Source: Moniliella sp. 'wahieum' (Eukaryota > Basidiomycota > Moniliellomycetes > Moniliellales > Moniliellaceae). From it: a DNA stretch of 64,000 nucleotides. The stretch is from contig RSEE01000040.1 in assembly GCA_003971905.1 (NCBI GenBank), forward strand, positions 1-64,000. The letters are read 5' to 3'. Under the pieces are notes generated by a model, which was not told the DNA's origin, ran no database searches, and was given only the letters and a program-made list of their open reading frames with translations. Positions 1 through 10,972 of the stretch are shown piece after piece. The position numbers and the translations under genes were made by a program. The stretch's first letter is position 1. Each line of letters starts with the position of its first letter.

Positions 1-110
1 ATGCTAGCCTTATCGCTAGTGACCTTGGCGTAACCCAGCGAGCAAGTTGGCCAGAGTCTCGTATCGCTTTCGGACAAGCGATCGCCGTGGGCCTCCTGGG
101 TCGCCTCCGA

Positions 111-857
111 CTAGGATGGTGGGCTGGGCTTCTCTTCGTCGGTAGAGGAAGAGTTGTCGAACAAGGGAATGGTGCCGGAAATGGAGGCAACTAACTTGGG
201 TTGCCCCCGCCAAGTCGCTCGGTCATTCGAGGAAGCGCCAGGATCTTGGATACAGATCCCAACAGCGACTCCTTGAGTTGCATTGGCCGTCGTTGAAGGT
301 GGGGTGACCGACTCGATGAGTTCATGCGCGAGTAGCCACCATGGCCGTCTTGGCGGCCGTGGCGCATCATCGGTACCTTCGGCAGCATCAAAGGCGAGGA
401 AACTGGCCACCTCGGCTTGCAGGTGGTCAGCGGTTCCTCCTCCGCGTCGGCGGAGCCATTGGGCTTGAGGCGAGGCGCGAGGCGACCAGATGGTCGAAGC
501 GGGCTCCTGCTGCTGTTGCAAGGTAGCTTTCGGCCGGGCATGCGCGCCGTCGGAGAGGAGCTTGTTGGTGTGGCGCACGGCATCGGGCGTGACATGGACA
601 GACGAGCGGACTGCGACGCGGGGGGGGCGGCGGCGGCGGTGCGGGACGGGGAGGAAGGAATAGGCAGCGGCGGAGATGCCGCCGAGGTCGGAGGGAGCGG
701 AGGACGTAGGTGGGGCGTCGGCAGCCGGCTGGATCCCGAGGCAGCGGCGACAGAGGCGCCAGTAGAAGGCATGCGTTTCGTGGGGATGGTGGGGGGTGGT
801 GGGGGTCGGAGCAGGCAGCGACGGCAAACTCAGGCGGTGGGAGATGCTTCGGGCCAA
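111..857 (-). CDS. Hypothetical protein, possible mitochondrial N-terminus
   Basis: This open frame of 248 codons starts with an arginine- and serine-rich, acid-poor N-terminus (MARSISHRLSLPSLPAP), which would suit a mitochondrial presequence. The C-terminal 70 residues have balanced composition (motif GICIQDPGASSNDRATWRG), which looks more like real coding than the GC-rich shadow frames around it. I recognise no domain. A competing minus-strand frame at 427-906 overlaps it, and frameshifts elsewhere in this window mean the true protein may mix both. It lies at the window edge with no gene beside it for 3 kb. It could be a chance GC-rich ORF. Confidence 0.3.
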   Translation of the reverse strand: MARSISHRLSLPSLPAPTPTTPHHPHETHAFYWRLCRRCLGIQPAADAPPTSSAPSDLGGISAAAYSFLPVPHRRRRPPRVAVRSSVHVTPDAVRHTNKLLSDGAHARPKATLQQQQEPASTIWSPRASPQAQWLRRRGGGTADHLQAEVASFLAFDAAEGTDDAPRPPRRPWWLLAHELIESVTPPSTTANATQGVAVGICIQDPGASSNDRATWRGQPKLVASISGTIPLFDNSSSTDEEKPSPPS

Positions 858-2329
858 GGCGTGGCTTTAATGAGAGAATGCGAAGCTGACGCGCTCGAAT
901 AGACACACAGAATTAAGGCCAGCCCGTCTCGGTCGAGCTGTCGAGACGCCAGGCGAGACGGCGTATGTGACGTCAGCCAGGTTTGTACTTTTTGTGGTGC
1001 GGACGCAGCACGCATCGACGACGGACCAGATCGCAGGCACGATGCATTGAGGCAGGCCTCCCAGTCACTCGCTAGCTGTCACCAGGCACTTCGGCTTCGC
1101 CAGCCACTGCCTGCGCTGGCCCTTCCTCCAGTAGGTAGCTTCCCGGCTTCAAGCTGCGCATCACCGGTGACGTCACCTGTCATGCCCCGCGGTTATCGGT
1201 TCGGGCCAAATTCTCAGAGTTGTCCCATGTCCGCGGAGCCATTTCTTGTTACAGGCAACCGTGCCGGTGCGAGAAGCTACTGTGACACTTCCGTCAAGCA
1301 GGAGTGCTCCTCGCCTGGTAGCACTTTTCGAGACCTTGTGAGGCCCGAGGCCACCCCCGAGCACTCCTGCACCTGGCCCAAGACAACAAAAGCGAATCAC
1401 CTGTGCTGAAGAGGGATCTGAGGCCTGAGGCAACCTCTGGCCGCGGAACGTGTAGGAGAAGCGTCTCAGCTGGTATCAGAGGACTTGTCAGGCACGTGCA
1501 CGAACGAACAAGCAGGTTCCTTAACAATGTTCCCGATCCTATTCAATATTCATCCTTGCAGCGAAGATGCATAAGGATGTATACCTCTGGTGATCTGATG
1601 CCGCGCTGCGAATCGCAAGGAGGCCCGTTCGTCAATCGCCTCATAGTGTTTGATTGCGCAGGAACACTCGGTTCAAGTTTTTATGAGTTACAAAAGTGTG
1701 TTCCGTATATAAGAGAGAGAAACGGGCACGTGGGGCCATGCCTCCGCGGACCTGAACCCTGAACTAGGAATGATCGATGTGGTCGCCTTTGATGAGACTT
1801 TTCGGAGTCCTGATAGTCTCTCCTCGAGGGCGATACAATCTTCGCACTGTGGTGATGGTGGTGTTTAAGCCAACCAACAACACCTATACCAAGGGAGCAT
1901 AGACAAAGGGGGGTAACATGGTCTAGAACAGATCTCAGGGGTAGCTATTGAACCTGGTAACCATAATGCATGTGTTACCAGGTGGGTCTGATCCCCCAAC
2001 ACTGACGTTTTGGCCAAAAAACGAGCCACCCGGGGTGGTGATCAATACAGCCTTTTGGTTTTTGTGTGGGTGCGTTGTTGTAAGAGCCCCTCCTCTAATA
2101 AAGGCCTTCTCACATCTAGCCATATCCTGTGTCTTGCGTCAACGCTCATCGCCGGTCTAAGGGAGAGCCCACACCATCTCGCCGAAAGTATCTTTATATA
2201 CCTCTTCACCCACAACACCTTGTTTCATTGGGACAGGAGGGTCTATGAAACCCCGGGGCCGGCCCGTTTTAGGAGGCACGATCCCTTGGGAGACGGTAGG
2301 TCGACTCACGTGGTAGTTTCGGGCTTGGG
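858..2329. other. Intergenic region, no gene recognised
   Basis: No frame here shows a recognisable domain or balanced composition over more than about 60 codons. The stretch includes two TGACGTCA-like sites (about 967 and 1168) and the inverted repeat listed separately. AT content rises after about 1500. Confidence 0.5.
1952..1983. repeat. Perfect 10-bp inverted repeat with 12-nt loop
   Basis: ACCTGGTAAC at 1952-1961 is the exact reverse complement of GTTACCAGGT at 1974-1983. The 12-nt spacer is CATAATGCATGT. It could form a hairpin or be a dyad binding site. No gene end lies close enough to call it a terminator. Confidence 0.6.
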
Positions 2330-2335
2330 CTATAG

Positions 2336-2790
2336 TTGGATCCGAGCGGAGCTAGGGACGAGGAAAAGCATTTAGTGGAGCGGCTGCATGTGTGGCAAGC
2401 TCCGTCTGCACCGGCTTGGGCCGTAGTAACATGTCTGAAGCCTCCGTGGCTTAGCGACCGGAGGAGGCAACGGGACAACACTGCCTTTTTAACAGAGACC
2501 GGACGGAGACTGGAAATCGACGTGGCTGAAGGGGGCTCGCGCGACTGGACTGATGGAGCGCTGGAGGATCAATACTAGAAGCTCGGTGGCCTCATTTAGG
2601 TCATCCGACTTGGACTTGGGCCGGGGGAGGCTATTATCGCGCGGATGCATGGCCCCTCGGGCCGGGGCCACCGGATCTGATTTAACCAACCATCATCATA
2701 CTTGGTCAGTGGACTTCGGAGCACGCTCTGCTTGGCAGGGTGGAGCAGGCGGGGCCTTAGCTTGGATCGAACCATCTCGGGTCCACAACG
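2336..2790 (+). repeat. Dispersed repeat, copy A
   Basis: This stretch shares collinear blocks with 25537-26350 in the same orientation. The shared blocks are GAGCTAGGGAC near 2348 (25545), the 17-mer GTCTGAAGCCTCCGTGG at 2433 (25641), an AATCGACGTGG block near 2515 (25768), TCGCGCGGATGC at 2637 (26201) and a GTGGACTT..GGAGC.CGCTCT block near 2709 (26273). The last two blocks are 72 bp apart in both copies. No transposase or polymerase frame is visible. A decayed transposable element or solo LTR is the likeliest source, but this is inference. Confidence 0.6.
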
Positions 2791-4268
2791 CAGCCCGTAA
2801 CAAGGAGAGTCCGACTCTAGCAACACCGGTGACACACTCTGGCTCTCCCTTTTTTGTCTGTGCAGTATGCGGCGGTGGAAGACTACAGACCAACTGAAGA
2901 TGGGGCCAGGGCACCTGATGGGCATTGTAGCTCCAAGAGTCGCAACGAGAACAGTCTATCGTTACATGCATAATGCGACTAAGACGTTCATCGAAATTCA
3001 CTCGTGTATATAATCTATTGTGTTCTCTCGCAATCCATTTACTCCCACATCAATCCACTTTTTGAAGACGAGGGTGGCGGGAGCGAGCAAGAAAGAGGAT
3101 CGCATGACAACGTCATTCGCCTCCGAACTCAAAATGAGAGGCTGTAGCACATACTAGAGATTAAGAGCGAGCCTGCGTGGGTGGGATAGATAAAGTCAGC
3201 GTTTTCCCTTGTCCCTTCCTATCGTCCGAGAGACCAGCAACGCCTACAGAGGAACATCAAGTAGCGAGTCGCCACCAGGGGCTAAGCTGCGGAACAAGGA
3301 AAACAGGAGAGAAAAACAACGGAACTCCCAGGCCTGAGAAGGAACTGAAGGGACATAGTTGGGCAAAGCACGAGCCACCCGATGGCTCAACAAACTAGTC
3401 ACCCCGCCTGAGCCGCTCGCTCCTGGCTAACGTGTGCAAAGAAACTCCTTTTTCGTGGTTGCTCTGGGCGAGAAGCGATGAGAGAAGCAACGAGAGCCAA
3501 TTTAAACTGCTGAGTGAGATGTCTGAGGCCTGCGAAGGCGCTACAGCACTTCCATGGGATCTCTTCCTTGAGGGTTTTTTTGTGGGTGTGGGGGGAGTGG
3601 GGGTAAATGATGCGTTCAAGTGGAAGCCGACGGGTGGCATGGGAAAAAGGGTGGTGTGGCGTGCGTTGTGGCGTGCGCTGCAGGGTGCGCGATGGGGTTG
3701 GATGTCGCGGCACGGGGGCAGCGCAGACACAGACCCGGCGTCCGGCTGAAATGCAAGCCGGGGCCCGGGCGGAGGCGGCTCTGCTTGCGGGCGGTAGCTG
3801 TGCACGGGGAGGCACTCGGCAGGCACAGAGCTGCCTGGCGGGCGGCGGCGGGCGGAGAATGTGTGTGATGGGCGCGGCGCCCGGCTCCGGCATGTCCGCA
3901 AGGCACGGCGGCAGTGTGGGTGGCTGGCGGCTATGCCCGGCCCGGGCGGACTGGGGTTGGGCGTGGGTTGGGCGTGGGGAGGGTGGGCGCGCAGGGTTGG
4001 GCGCTGGTTGGCCCGCAGCCGCCGCCTGATTAATCACCAGCTGGACTCATCCTTAGCACGCTGTCCCAGCCGCCAGCAGCAGCACCCAGCAGTCACTAGT
4101 CAGACAGGCCCAGCGCCAGGGCTGCCTGCGCTGCGTGGCCTGGATGCATGCGGTGCTCCCACCAAGTGCAACGTTCAGCCCGCCTTTTCACCCCCCCCCC
4201 ACCCTCCTCCCTCCTCCCCCGCCCCCCCCCCACCACCTCCCTCTCCCCCACCCTCCTCACCACCGACG
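2791..4268. other. Intergenic region and GC-rich promoter of the carnitine acetyltransferase
   Basis: Nothing recognisable is encoded. From about 3600 the strand becomes strongly G-biased, then from 4150 strongly C-biased (runs of C at 4191-4250). This makes long but low-complexity Pro/Arg frames on both strands, which I treat as shadows. Confidence 0.5.
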
Positions 4269-6177
4269 ATGCTGGCCGCTCGTCTGCCTCTGCGCGCCCG
4301 CCTGCGCACCCCCGCCTGCCTCGTGCCCCCCCGCTCCGGCACACGCCCTCGCCACCAACGCCGACATGCTCGTCGGCGCCCAGACGGCCTCTGGCTTGAC
4401 CGGCCCCCTCTTTGCCCAGCAGCACACCCTTCCCAAGCTGCCCGTCCCCGCCCTGGCCGACACCTTGCCCAAGTACCTCAAGTCCACTCTCCCCCACCAC
4501 GCCACCCCTGCCGCGCGCGCCCAGACCGAGGCTGCTGTCACCGCTGCCCTCGGCGGCCAGGACGCCGAGCTGTTCCGCACCCTCCAGCACCGCCTCGAGA
4601 AGCGCGCGGCCGAGACGGAGAACTGGATCTCGGACTGGTGGAACGAAACCGCCTACTTTGGCTACCGCGGACCCATCGTGCCCTATGTGAATTACTTTTA
4701 CTGCCACACCAACGACCGCACCCGCACCACACCAACCTCACCCGCGCCCCGGCGCTGCTCAAGGCCTTCCTCGCCTTCCGCCGCCTCGTCGAGTCGGGCG
4801 AGCTGGCCCCAGAAAGCACCAAGACGGGCGCTCTGGACTCGAGCGCGTACCCTTGGCTCTTCAATGCGTCCCGCATCCCCCGTACGCCAGTGGACTATGC
4901 GACCAAGTACAGCTCCACCACCCACAACCACGTTGTCGTTCTCCGCAATGGCAAGTACTGGTCCTTTGATGTCATCAACCCTTCCAGTGGACAAGAGCTG
5001 TCAGAGATGGAGATCCAGTGGCAACTGCAACGCATCCTTGAAGACCCGGAGAGCGCAACGGCCGACCCCCACCTGTTGGCGCCTTGACTGGTGTGGACCG
5101 GGACGAGTGGGCCAAAGCGCGAACGGGCTTGCTGGCCGCATCGCCGGTCATGAACAGACGCTCGAGACGATCCAGTCGGCGATTATTGTATTGGCATTGG
5201 ACAATGCGTCGCCCGTGCTGCCTGCCGACGTTTCGCGTGCCATTTGGACGGGCGGGAAAGGTGCGCTGAACCGGTTCTTTGACAAGCAGCAATTGGTGGT
5301 CTTTGACAATGGCGTGTCGGGCTACAATGGCGAGCACAGCACCATGGATGGCACACCGACGTTGCGGATGAACGACTTTGCTTTGGCCGCGCTCGAAGCA
5401 GGCAAGGTCGACATGGGCACCAGCCACGACTCGACCATTCCTGCGCCGAAGCGCTTGCACTTTGAGCTGGACGAGGCGGCCAAGAAGGCGATTGAGAAGG
5501 CCCAGCTCGACTTTACCACATTGCTCGACCAGCATGAGGTGGAGGTCCAGAATTTTGTTGCGTACGGCAAGGAGGCCATCAAGAAGTTCAAGGTGTCGCC
5601 CGATGCATGGGCTCAGATGGTGATCCAGCTGGCTATTGGAAACTGTATGGCAAGCCGAGCCCAGTGTACGAGAGTGCGCAGACGCGGAAATTCTACCTGG
5701 CCGCACCGAAGTCATTCGTTCGTGCTCCCCCGAGAGCACTGAGTTCTGTCGTGCGTTCTTGTCGGCTTCGGTACCGGACGTGGAGCTGCACGCGCTCTTC
5801 CAGGCCGCTGTAGCGCAGCACCTCAAGTACGCCAAGGATGCGGGCGAAGCACGGGCGTGGACCGGCACCTGTTTGGGCTCAAGAAAACTGATCGAGCCCG
5901 ACGAGGCCGTACCATTGCTCTATACCGACCCTACCTTTACCGAGAGTTCGACCTGGCGGCTGTCCACGTCGCAAATTCGTCGGAACGCTTTGCGTCGTGG
6001 GGGTATGGCGAGGTGGTGGACGATGGCTATGGTTGCTCTTACACCATCAAGAAAGAGTCGATTGTCTGGACGCTCACCTCGCGCGGACAGGACACACGCT
6101 TGCTGTCGCATTACCTCAAGGAATCGGCGCTGGAGCTGCGCGACTTTTTCCTTCGCTACCAGGCGGCCCAGCCATAA
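4269..6177 (+). CDS. CAT2: Carnitine O-acetyltransferase, mitochondrial (frame broken)
   Basis: This enzyme moves acetyl groups between CoA and carnitine so that acetyl units can cross organelle membranes. The choline/carnitine acyltransferase signature WWNETAYFGYRGPIVPY is near 4640. The catalytic His lies in YNGEHSTMDGT (near 5330), and the C-terminal part has ASWGYGEVVDDGYGCSY and the helix ending the protein at RYQAAQP. The chosen start at 4269 gives MLAARLPLRARLRTPACL, an Arg/Leu-rich mitochondrial presequence. It joins the conserved part only if one base is missing in the C-run at 4325-4332. At least four more single-base losses break the frame, for example at 5631-5640 (LAYWKLYGK) and 5697-5703 (FYLGRTEVIRS). 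The end has no -SKL-like peroxisomal signal, unlike yeast Cat2. Family assignment is firm; exon detail is not. Confidence 0.93.
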
Positions 6178-6975
6178 GATATCGAATGACATGCATCATG
6201 GCGCACAACAAGGCAGATTGCATATGTGCCATGATCCTCCCTCTTTATCCCCCCTCACCCTCTCTCCTTGCCTTTTCTCCTTGCTCTATGCAATGCTACC
6301 TCGATATGTTGCTTCTCATGAGGCAAGCTGCGCTTCCCAGATTTGCCTCACTTTCGTGCCACAATGACGTGCTGAGAGGGGAGCTCCCCAGTTCACTTGC
6401 AGTTGGTAGTCATTTTGGTCCCCTAGCATGATCGTTGATGATCGATGCGTTTCCTCCATCTTACCATCCATTTTTCACACTGCATCACCAGCTCATCTGC
6501 CGTTCACGGCGCCCACTCTTTTCGGAGCCCCCAATCTGGGCTTTCCTCAGGCCTCACTAGCTCACTGTTCTCTAAATAGCCGCTACTAGGAGACATTCTC
6601 TTTGTTCGTTTCCGGTCCGAATACCGGCGTTTTAACCAATGTGCGGGAAGGAAATCTGGCAGGGAGATAGATAGATCGATTAATGTTGGCTTGGCTGAAC
6701 TATCGCGAAGGGGTGTGAGCATCCAGTCGCGTCCCAACTGGCCAGAGGCACATTGGATCGATGATCATCACCGATCAGTCGCCATATGCCCGTTGCTCGG
6801 TGTTCGGTGATCACCACCAGTGACCGGCGCGGGCGAGGGGGGGATGGACACTGGTGCTGTGCCGGACTGCGCGACGCGTTTTGTCGGCGGCCCTTCCGCG
6901 TCCCGCGAGGTGCGGGTGGAAGAGACGTCCCTGACGTCCCCCCTCCCACCACCTTGTCCTGCCACACCGAGCGCC
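6178..6975. other. Intergenic region upstream of ASF1
   Basis: No gene is seen. The stretch holds several GATCGAT/TGATCATC words (6430-6445, 6670-6680 and 6756-6780) that recur in other promoters of this window. An upstream frame continues in phase with ASF1 but has no conserved content. Confidence 0.5.
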
Positions 6976-7690
6976 ATGTCGGTTGTCCACCTGCAGAACG
7001 TCGAGATCCTCAACCCCAACGCCAAATTTGACGCACCATATGTGTTCAAGGTGACGTTCGAGTCCATCGCGCCGTTGGCGGACGACCTCGAGTGGCGCCT
7101 GATCTATGTGGGCAGCGCGCAGAGCAAGGACTACGACCAAGAGCTCGACAATTGCCTTGTCGGTCCGGTGCCAGTGGGAGTCAACTCGTTTGAGTTTGAG
7201 GCGGCTGCCCCGGACTCGTCCAAGATCCCGGCGGAAGACCTGCTGGGAGTCACTGTCATCCTCCTTACCGGATCGTACAACGACAATGAGTTCATCCGGG
7301 TAGGATATTATGTCCACAACGACTATGAAGACCCCGAGTTGCGTGAGAACCCACCGGAAACGGTCGACCTGAGCAAGGTGCGTCGGGAGGTGCTGGTGGA
7401 AAAGCCTCGGGTGACCAGGTTCAATATCAAATGGTACGTGCTGCTTTCGTCTTGCCTCGTGGTGTGGCTCTGAATCCTATTATGTCTCCTAACCTTTCCC
7501 CTCCTTTCTCTTTCCTGTCACCAGGGACACCGAGACGACTGCGGCGATCGAAGAAGCTGCCAACACTGCCGCGGCTTCCTCCTTTGCGCCCTCGGCCGAG
7601 CCGGTGGAAGACTTGCATGGCAAAGCACTCCCACCCGTCTTCCCCTCCAGCGGCTGCACCACAATCCGCCGAGCCACAAAGGAGGCGTGA
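6976..7690 (+). CDS. ASF1: Histone H3-H4 chaperone Asf1
   Basis: Asf1 binds the H3-H4 dimer and hands it to CAF-1 or HIRA during nucleosome assembly. The whole conserved immunoglobulin-like core is present: [18 protein letters not shown] at the start, [43 protein letters not shown], and the diagnostic [13 protein letters not shown] 91-bp intron (7434-7524, GTACGT..CCAG with CCTAAC branch site) splits the last Trp codon of that motif. The second exon gives [18 protein letters not shown] and ends at 7690. The acidic C-terminal tail seen in yeast is short here; about 200 residues in all. The start at 6976 is set by homology to the family N-terminus, although the frame is open further upstream. 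No frameshift is needed. Confidence 0.96.
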
Positions 7691-8228
7691 GCACACCGCA
7701 AACCTAGCTAACCAGACGGGCGTGCTCCCGCTTCTTCTGCCCTTCCTGTGTTCTGCTCAAGGTCATAGTATCGTGTGAGGGAGCATGGGCGGTGCGGTCA
7801 CCTTCCATAGCGGCAGTTGCGGTTCCCTGGCTTGCGAGATTCCACTGTGTAGAGCAAATGCTTGCTGGCTGTGGTCAAGTAATCCAGCTCCATGACGTCT
7901 TGCCTATCCAACGTGGGATCTGCGCCTCTCCGGATGAGACCGAGCGGGCGAGATGGCGGCTGGCCAGTCAGGGGAGGGGCGTGGGCGCGCAAGCTCAAGT
8001 TGCAGGGCGGCGCAAGCCTGGGAGCGGATTGGCGTATAGCACACGGCGTAGCACGTGATCGTGACGTGTCATGCTCTCGTCACATGTGACAAGCCACCGG
8101 GTAAGCTGCGCCCTGTGAAACGTTCAACTCTCGTGCATGTGCTTGGCTAGGACAGGCCGGGACCCGCTGGGCTCGAGATCGGGCGCTGCTCCCACCACCA
8201 CTTCTCAGCCCGCGCCGCCCCAAGCAAG
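7691..8228. other. Intergenic region, ASF1 to MIX14-like gene
   Basis: No gene is seen. CACGTGATC at about 8052 and the nearby words GTGACGTG and GTCACATGTGAC (8060-8092) form a dense cluster of E-box-like palindromes about 150 bp before the next start. Confidence 0.5.
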
Positions 8229-8649
8229 ATGGACGGCGCCATGGAACTTGTGGCCAAGAAGTGTGCCAGCCAGCTCAGTGAGCCGCCCCCTTTCCCTTGC
8301 TGATATGGGTTCACGCCGTGTGCGCTAACGCAGCCTCGTGTCCTCAGGCAACTTCCAGCGCTGCTTGCTCAGCGCGCGCGACGAGCCGAGCAAGTGCGAT
8401 GCCTACCGGGTTGAGCTAGCCAAATGTTCGGCGGATGCAGTGCCGATCGTGCGGGAAACCAAGGCACGATGCCGCTCACAGATCTTGCACTACGATGCAT
8501 GCCTTGCCCACCACCGTACCGAAACGGACGACGAGTTGGCGCAGAGCTGCGGGCCTACGTTGCGTGAACTGTGGAGGTGCACAGAGCAGGTCAAGGCGAC
8601 AATGTCTCGCGCCGCAAACGAGAGCAGGTGCAGGAGGGGGCGAGCATGA
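8229..8649 (+). CDS. MIX14: Twin-Cx9C intermembrane-space protein, CHCHD5/Mix14-like
   Basis: This small protein (about 115 residues) has paired cysteine motifs typical of Mia40-imported proteins of the mitochondrial intermembrane space. Cysteine pairs sit in CASQL..FQRCLLSARDEPSKCDAY, LAKCSADAVPIVRETKARC, YDACLAHHRTETDDELAQSC and LWRCTEQV. Order and spacing resemble human CHCHD5, including the opening MELVAKKC. A 70-bp intron at 8278-8347 (GTGAGC..CTCAG, CTAAC branch site) splits a Ser codon near residue 17. The start at 8229 was chosen because only it supplies the first Cys; the frame that opens at 8338 is only the second exon. Function beyond the fold is inferred. Confidence 0.85.
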
Positions 8650-9138
8650 CAATGACCTAAGTCAGAGTGACCGGTTCGCTGCGCGCCGCGTCCCTTGCCC
8701 CACCCTGCCGTACTCTTGCAGCTCTGTTGACAAAAATTGCCCTCTGCTCGTGGTGTGCGCAAACAAAAAAGCAGTACCACAGTCGACGGGGGAGCAGGGT
8801 TGAACTGGGCTTAGGCCTTAACAGCCTCGTGTATGGATGTAATTGGTCTTTCCGTAGTCTAGAAGCCGCCGCGAGAGAGAATAGCGTGGTGCGCATCCCC
8901 CCGAATACGAGCAGCAAGTAATTCATGGCCCTTCCTCACTTCTGTGCTAGAGAGCCATTTAAAACGAAGAAGTTGTCACTTCCTGAAGCATGCTTGAGTC
9001 AGCGTGGGGCTGGGGGCGGAATGCAGTTCCGCGCTGCGAGAGTGAGACCGCTTTTTCAACAGGGCAAATTTTTTCTTCGAGACCTCCCGCCACTTGCCAG
9101 CCTGCTAACCTCTCCACCGACCCGACCGACAAAGAACC
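8650..9138. other. Intergenic region upstream of YTM1
   Basis: No recognisable gene. Frames on both strands lack conserved content. Confidence 0.5.
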
Positions 9139-10972
9139 ATGGCGGACATCGTTGGAAGCGCCGCCGCTCCCGGCGGCGCCGAGATCCGGACCGTACCGGT
9201 AGTGCTCACCACGTCCATCCCCGGCGCTGCTATCCCCGAGACGCCGTACATGGTGCCAGCAGCCTGGCGCCGAACCCACCTGTCGACGTTGGTGAACCGG
9301 GTTCTGAAGACGCAAGGCGGCGAGACCAGTGTGCCCTTTGACTTTGTAGTGAATGGCGAGCTGCTGCGCACGTCCCTCGGTGCCTACCTGGAGCAGCATG
9401 GGCTCGACACGGAAGCCATGCTGCGTCTCGAATACGTCCGCTCCACTTTGCCCCCGCGGTTCGAGTCGATCATCCCGCAGGACGACTGGGTTCCAGCGTC
9501 AGTGCCCGTCTACCAGCATATCCTTCCCTTACTCAGTTTGTTCCGGAAGGGAGTGCACCGCTGTTCCTCACCGGCTCGTTTGATGGCACGGCCCGTGTGT
9601 ATGCCGCGGACGCGCCCGATGCGCCGCGATACAGTCTCCGGGCCGCGCCTGTTGGCGCTGGCAACGCTGCGCTGTCATGCGCCGCGTGGGTTCCTCCCGT
9701 GTCCGGTGCAAGCGCCGACGCTCCCGAGAGTGCACCCGCGTGGTCACCACCGGCCTGGACGGGAGTGTCCGCATGTTGGCTTCCCCGCCTCTGTCTTGGG
9801 GGCGGAGCGGGTTGCTGGCGCTGAGCGGCAAGCACGGCTACTGTGGAGTGGTACGGTCTCCAACTCACCCTTGGCCGGTGCCCGGGGTGGGTACAAGGTG
9901 CCGGTGCTGCCAGTGAGTGCGCTGGCGGTCAGTGCAGATGGCCAAACGCTCGCTACGGGTGGTTGGGATGGGCTGGTGTCGCTGTGGAACGCAATTGGGG
10001 ACGAGGAGGAGCAAGAAGAGCCAGAAGAGGTGAATGAGCTGGACGTACAGGAGCACCGCGTGGCAGATGTGGAGCGGGAGGCGGAGTTGCTGCCGGCCCA
10101 ACTGGCGGCAGCGGCGGCAGAAAAGGAGGAGGTGCCGGATCGGCGCAAGCGGCGTAAAGGCCGTGCTGGCGAGCCGGCCCCGCTCCATGGCGCTGCTGCG
10201 CCTACATTGGTCTTGCGCCACGTGCCACCTGTTCCCGTGGCCGCTCCGGCCCCGGCTGCAGGCGGCGTTGGATCTCATCCTGGCCTGGCACCGGGCACTA
10301 ACGCGCGCGTGACGGGTGTTCAGTTTGATGCGCTCCACCCCAACCGCCTTTACTCGGCTGGATGGAATGGGACGGTCAAGGTGTGGGACACGGACCAGGC
10401 TGGTAGCATGGTGGATTCAAAGGTACGCAACTTGTTGGGCAGAAGGAATGCGTTGAGATAAACTAACTGAGGCTTGTCGTCTTTCAGGCATCGGACAAGA
10501 CAATTTTGAGTTTGACTCAATTGGCCTATGGCCAAGGTGCGCAAGGCGGTCTCTTGGCCACGGGCCATCTGGAGCGGTCCTGGGGCTCTGGGATTTGCGG
10601 CAAGGCACGGTGGCCGGAACGAATGTGGTAGCTGGGGTGGCCGAGGCCCATGCTGGTCCTGTGACAGCCGTGGCGGGTCATCCACGTTCGTCGGCCCTTC
10701 TTGCATCCGCGTCACTCGATGGCACGGCAAAAATTTGGGACGTGCGGAGCCTAAAGCAACCTCTCTTTACCCTTCGCCCGCCTGAGCTTGACCAGGCGGC
10801 TGGCGAGGCCGAGGCTGCTGAGGCTGGCACTCTTCCCCGCTTGGCCAACTTGCCTTCGGAGCGGCTGCTGGCCATCGACTGGACTCAGAATGGGCAGACA
10901 ATTGTCGCCGCGGGCGAGGACTGCCGCATCTCGGTCTGGCACGGCACCAACATTGGTCTTACTGACCTGTGA
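9139..10972 (+). CDS. YTM1: Ribosome biogenesis protein Ytm1 (WDR12), frame broken
   Basis: Ytm1 belongs to the Nop7-Erb1-Ytm1 complex, which matures the 60S subunit in the nucleolus and is removed by the AAA ATPase Rea1. The N-terminal NLE domain spans about residues 15-105 (VPFDFVVNGELLRTSL, then LEYVRSTLPPRFESI). WD40 repeats follow: LTGSFDGTARVY, TTGLDGSVR, LATGGWDGLVSLW, LYSAGWNGTVKVWD and ASASLDGTAKIWD. The last is IVAAGEDCRISVW before the stop at 10972. Introns: a very short one at 9502-9536 joins PAS to FVPEGSAPLF, and 10423-10487 has a CTAAC branch site. An acidic EEEQEEPEEVNE insert lies between blades. Frame changes near 9740 and 9840 look like lost bases. Confidence 0.92.

Noticed and set aside
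3861-4268. Open frame extending upstream of the carnitine acetyltransferase start
   Set aside because: The extra residues are Arg/Pro/His low complexity without family similarity; the ATG at 4269 gives a good presequence.
4269-6177. Calling the frame-broken housekeeping genes pseudogenes
   Set aside because: The same break type hits many essential genes while all motifs remain intact on both sides, which fits sequencing error better than decay.
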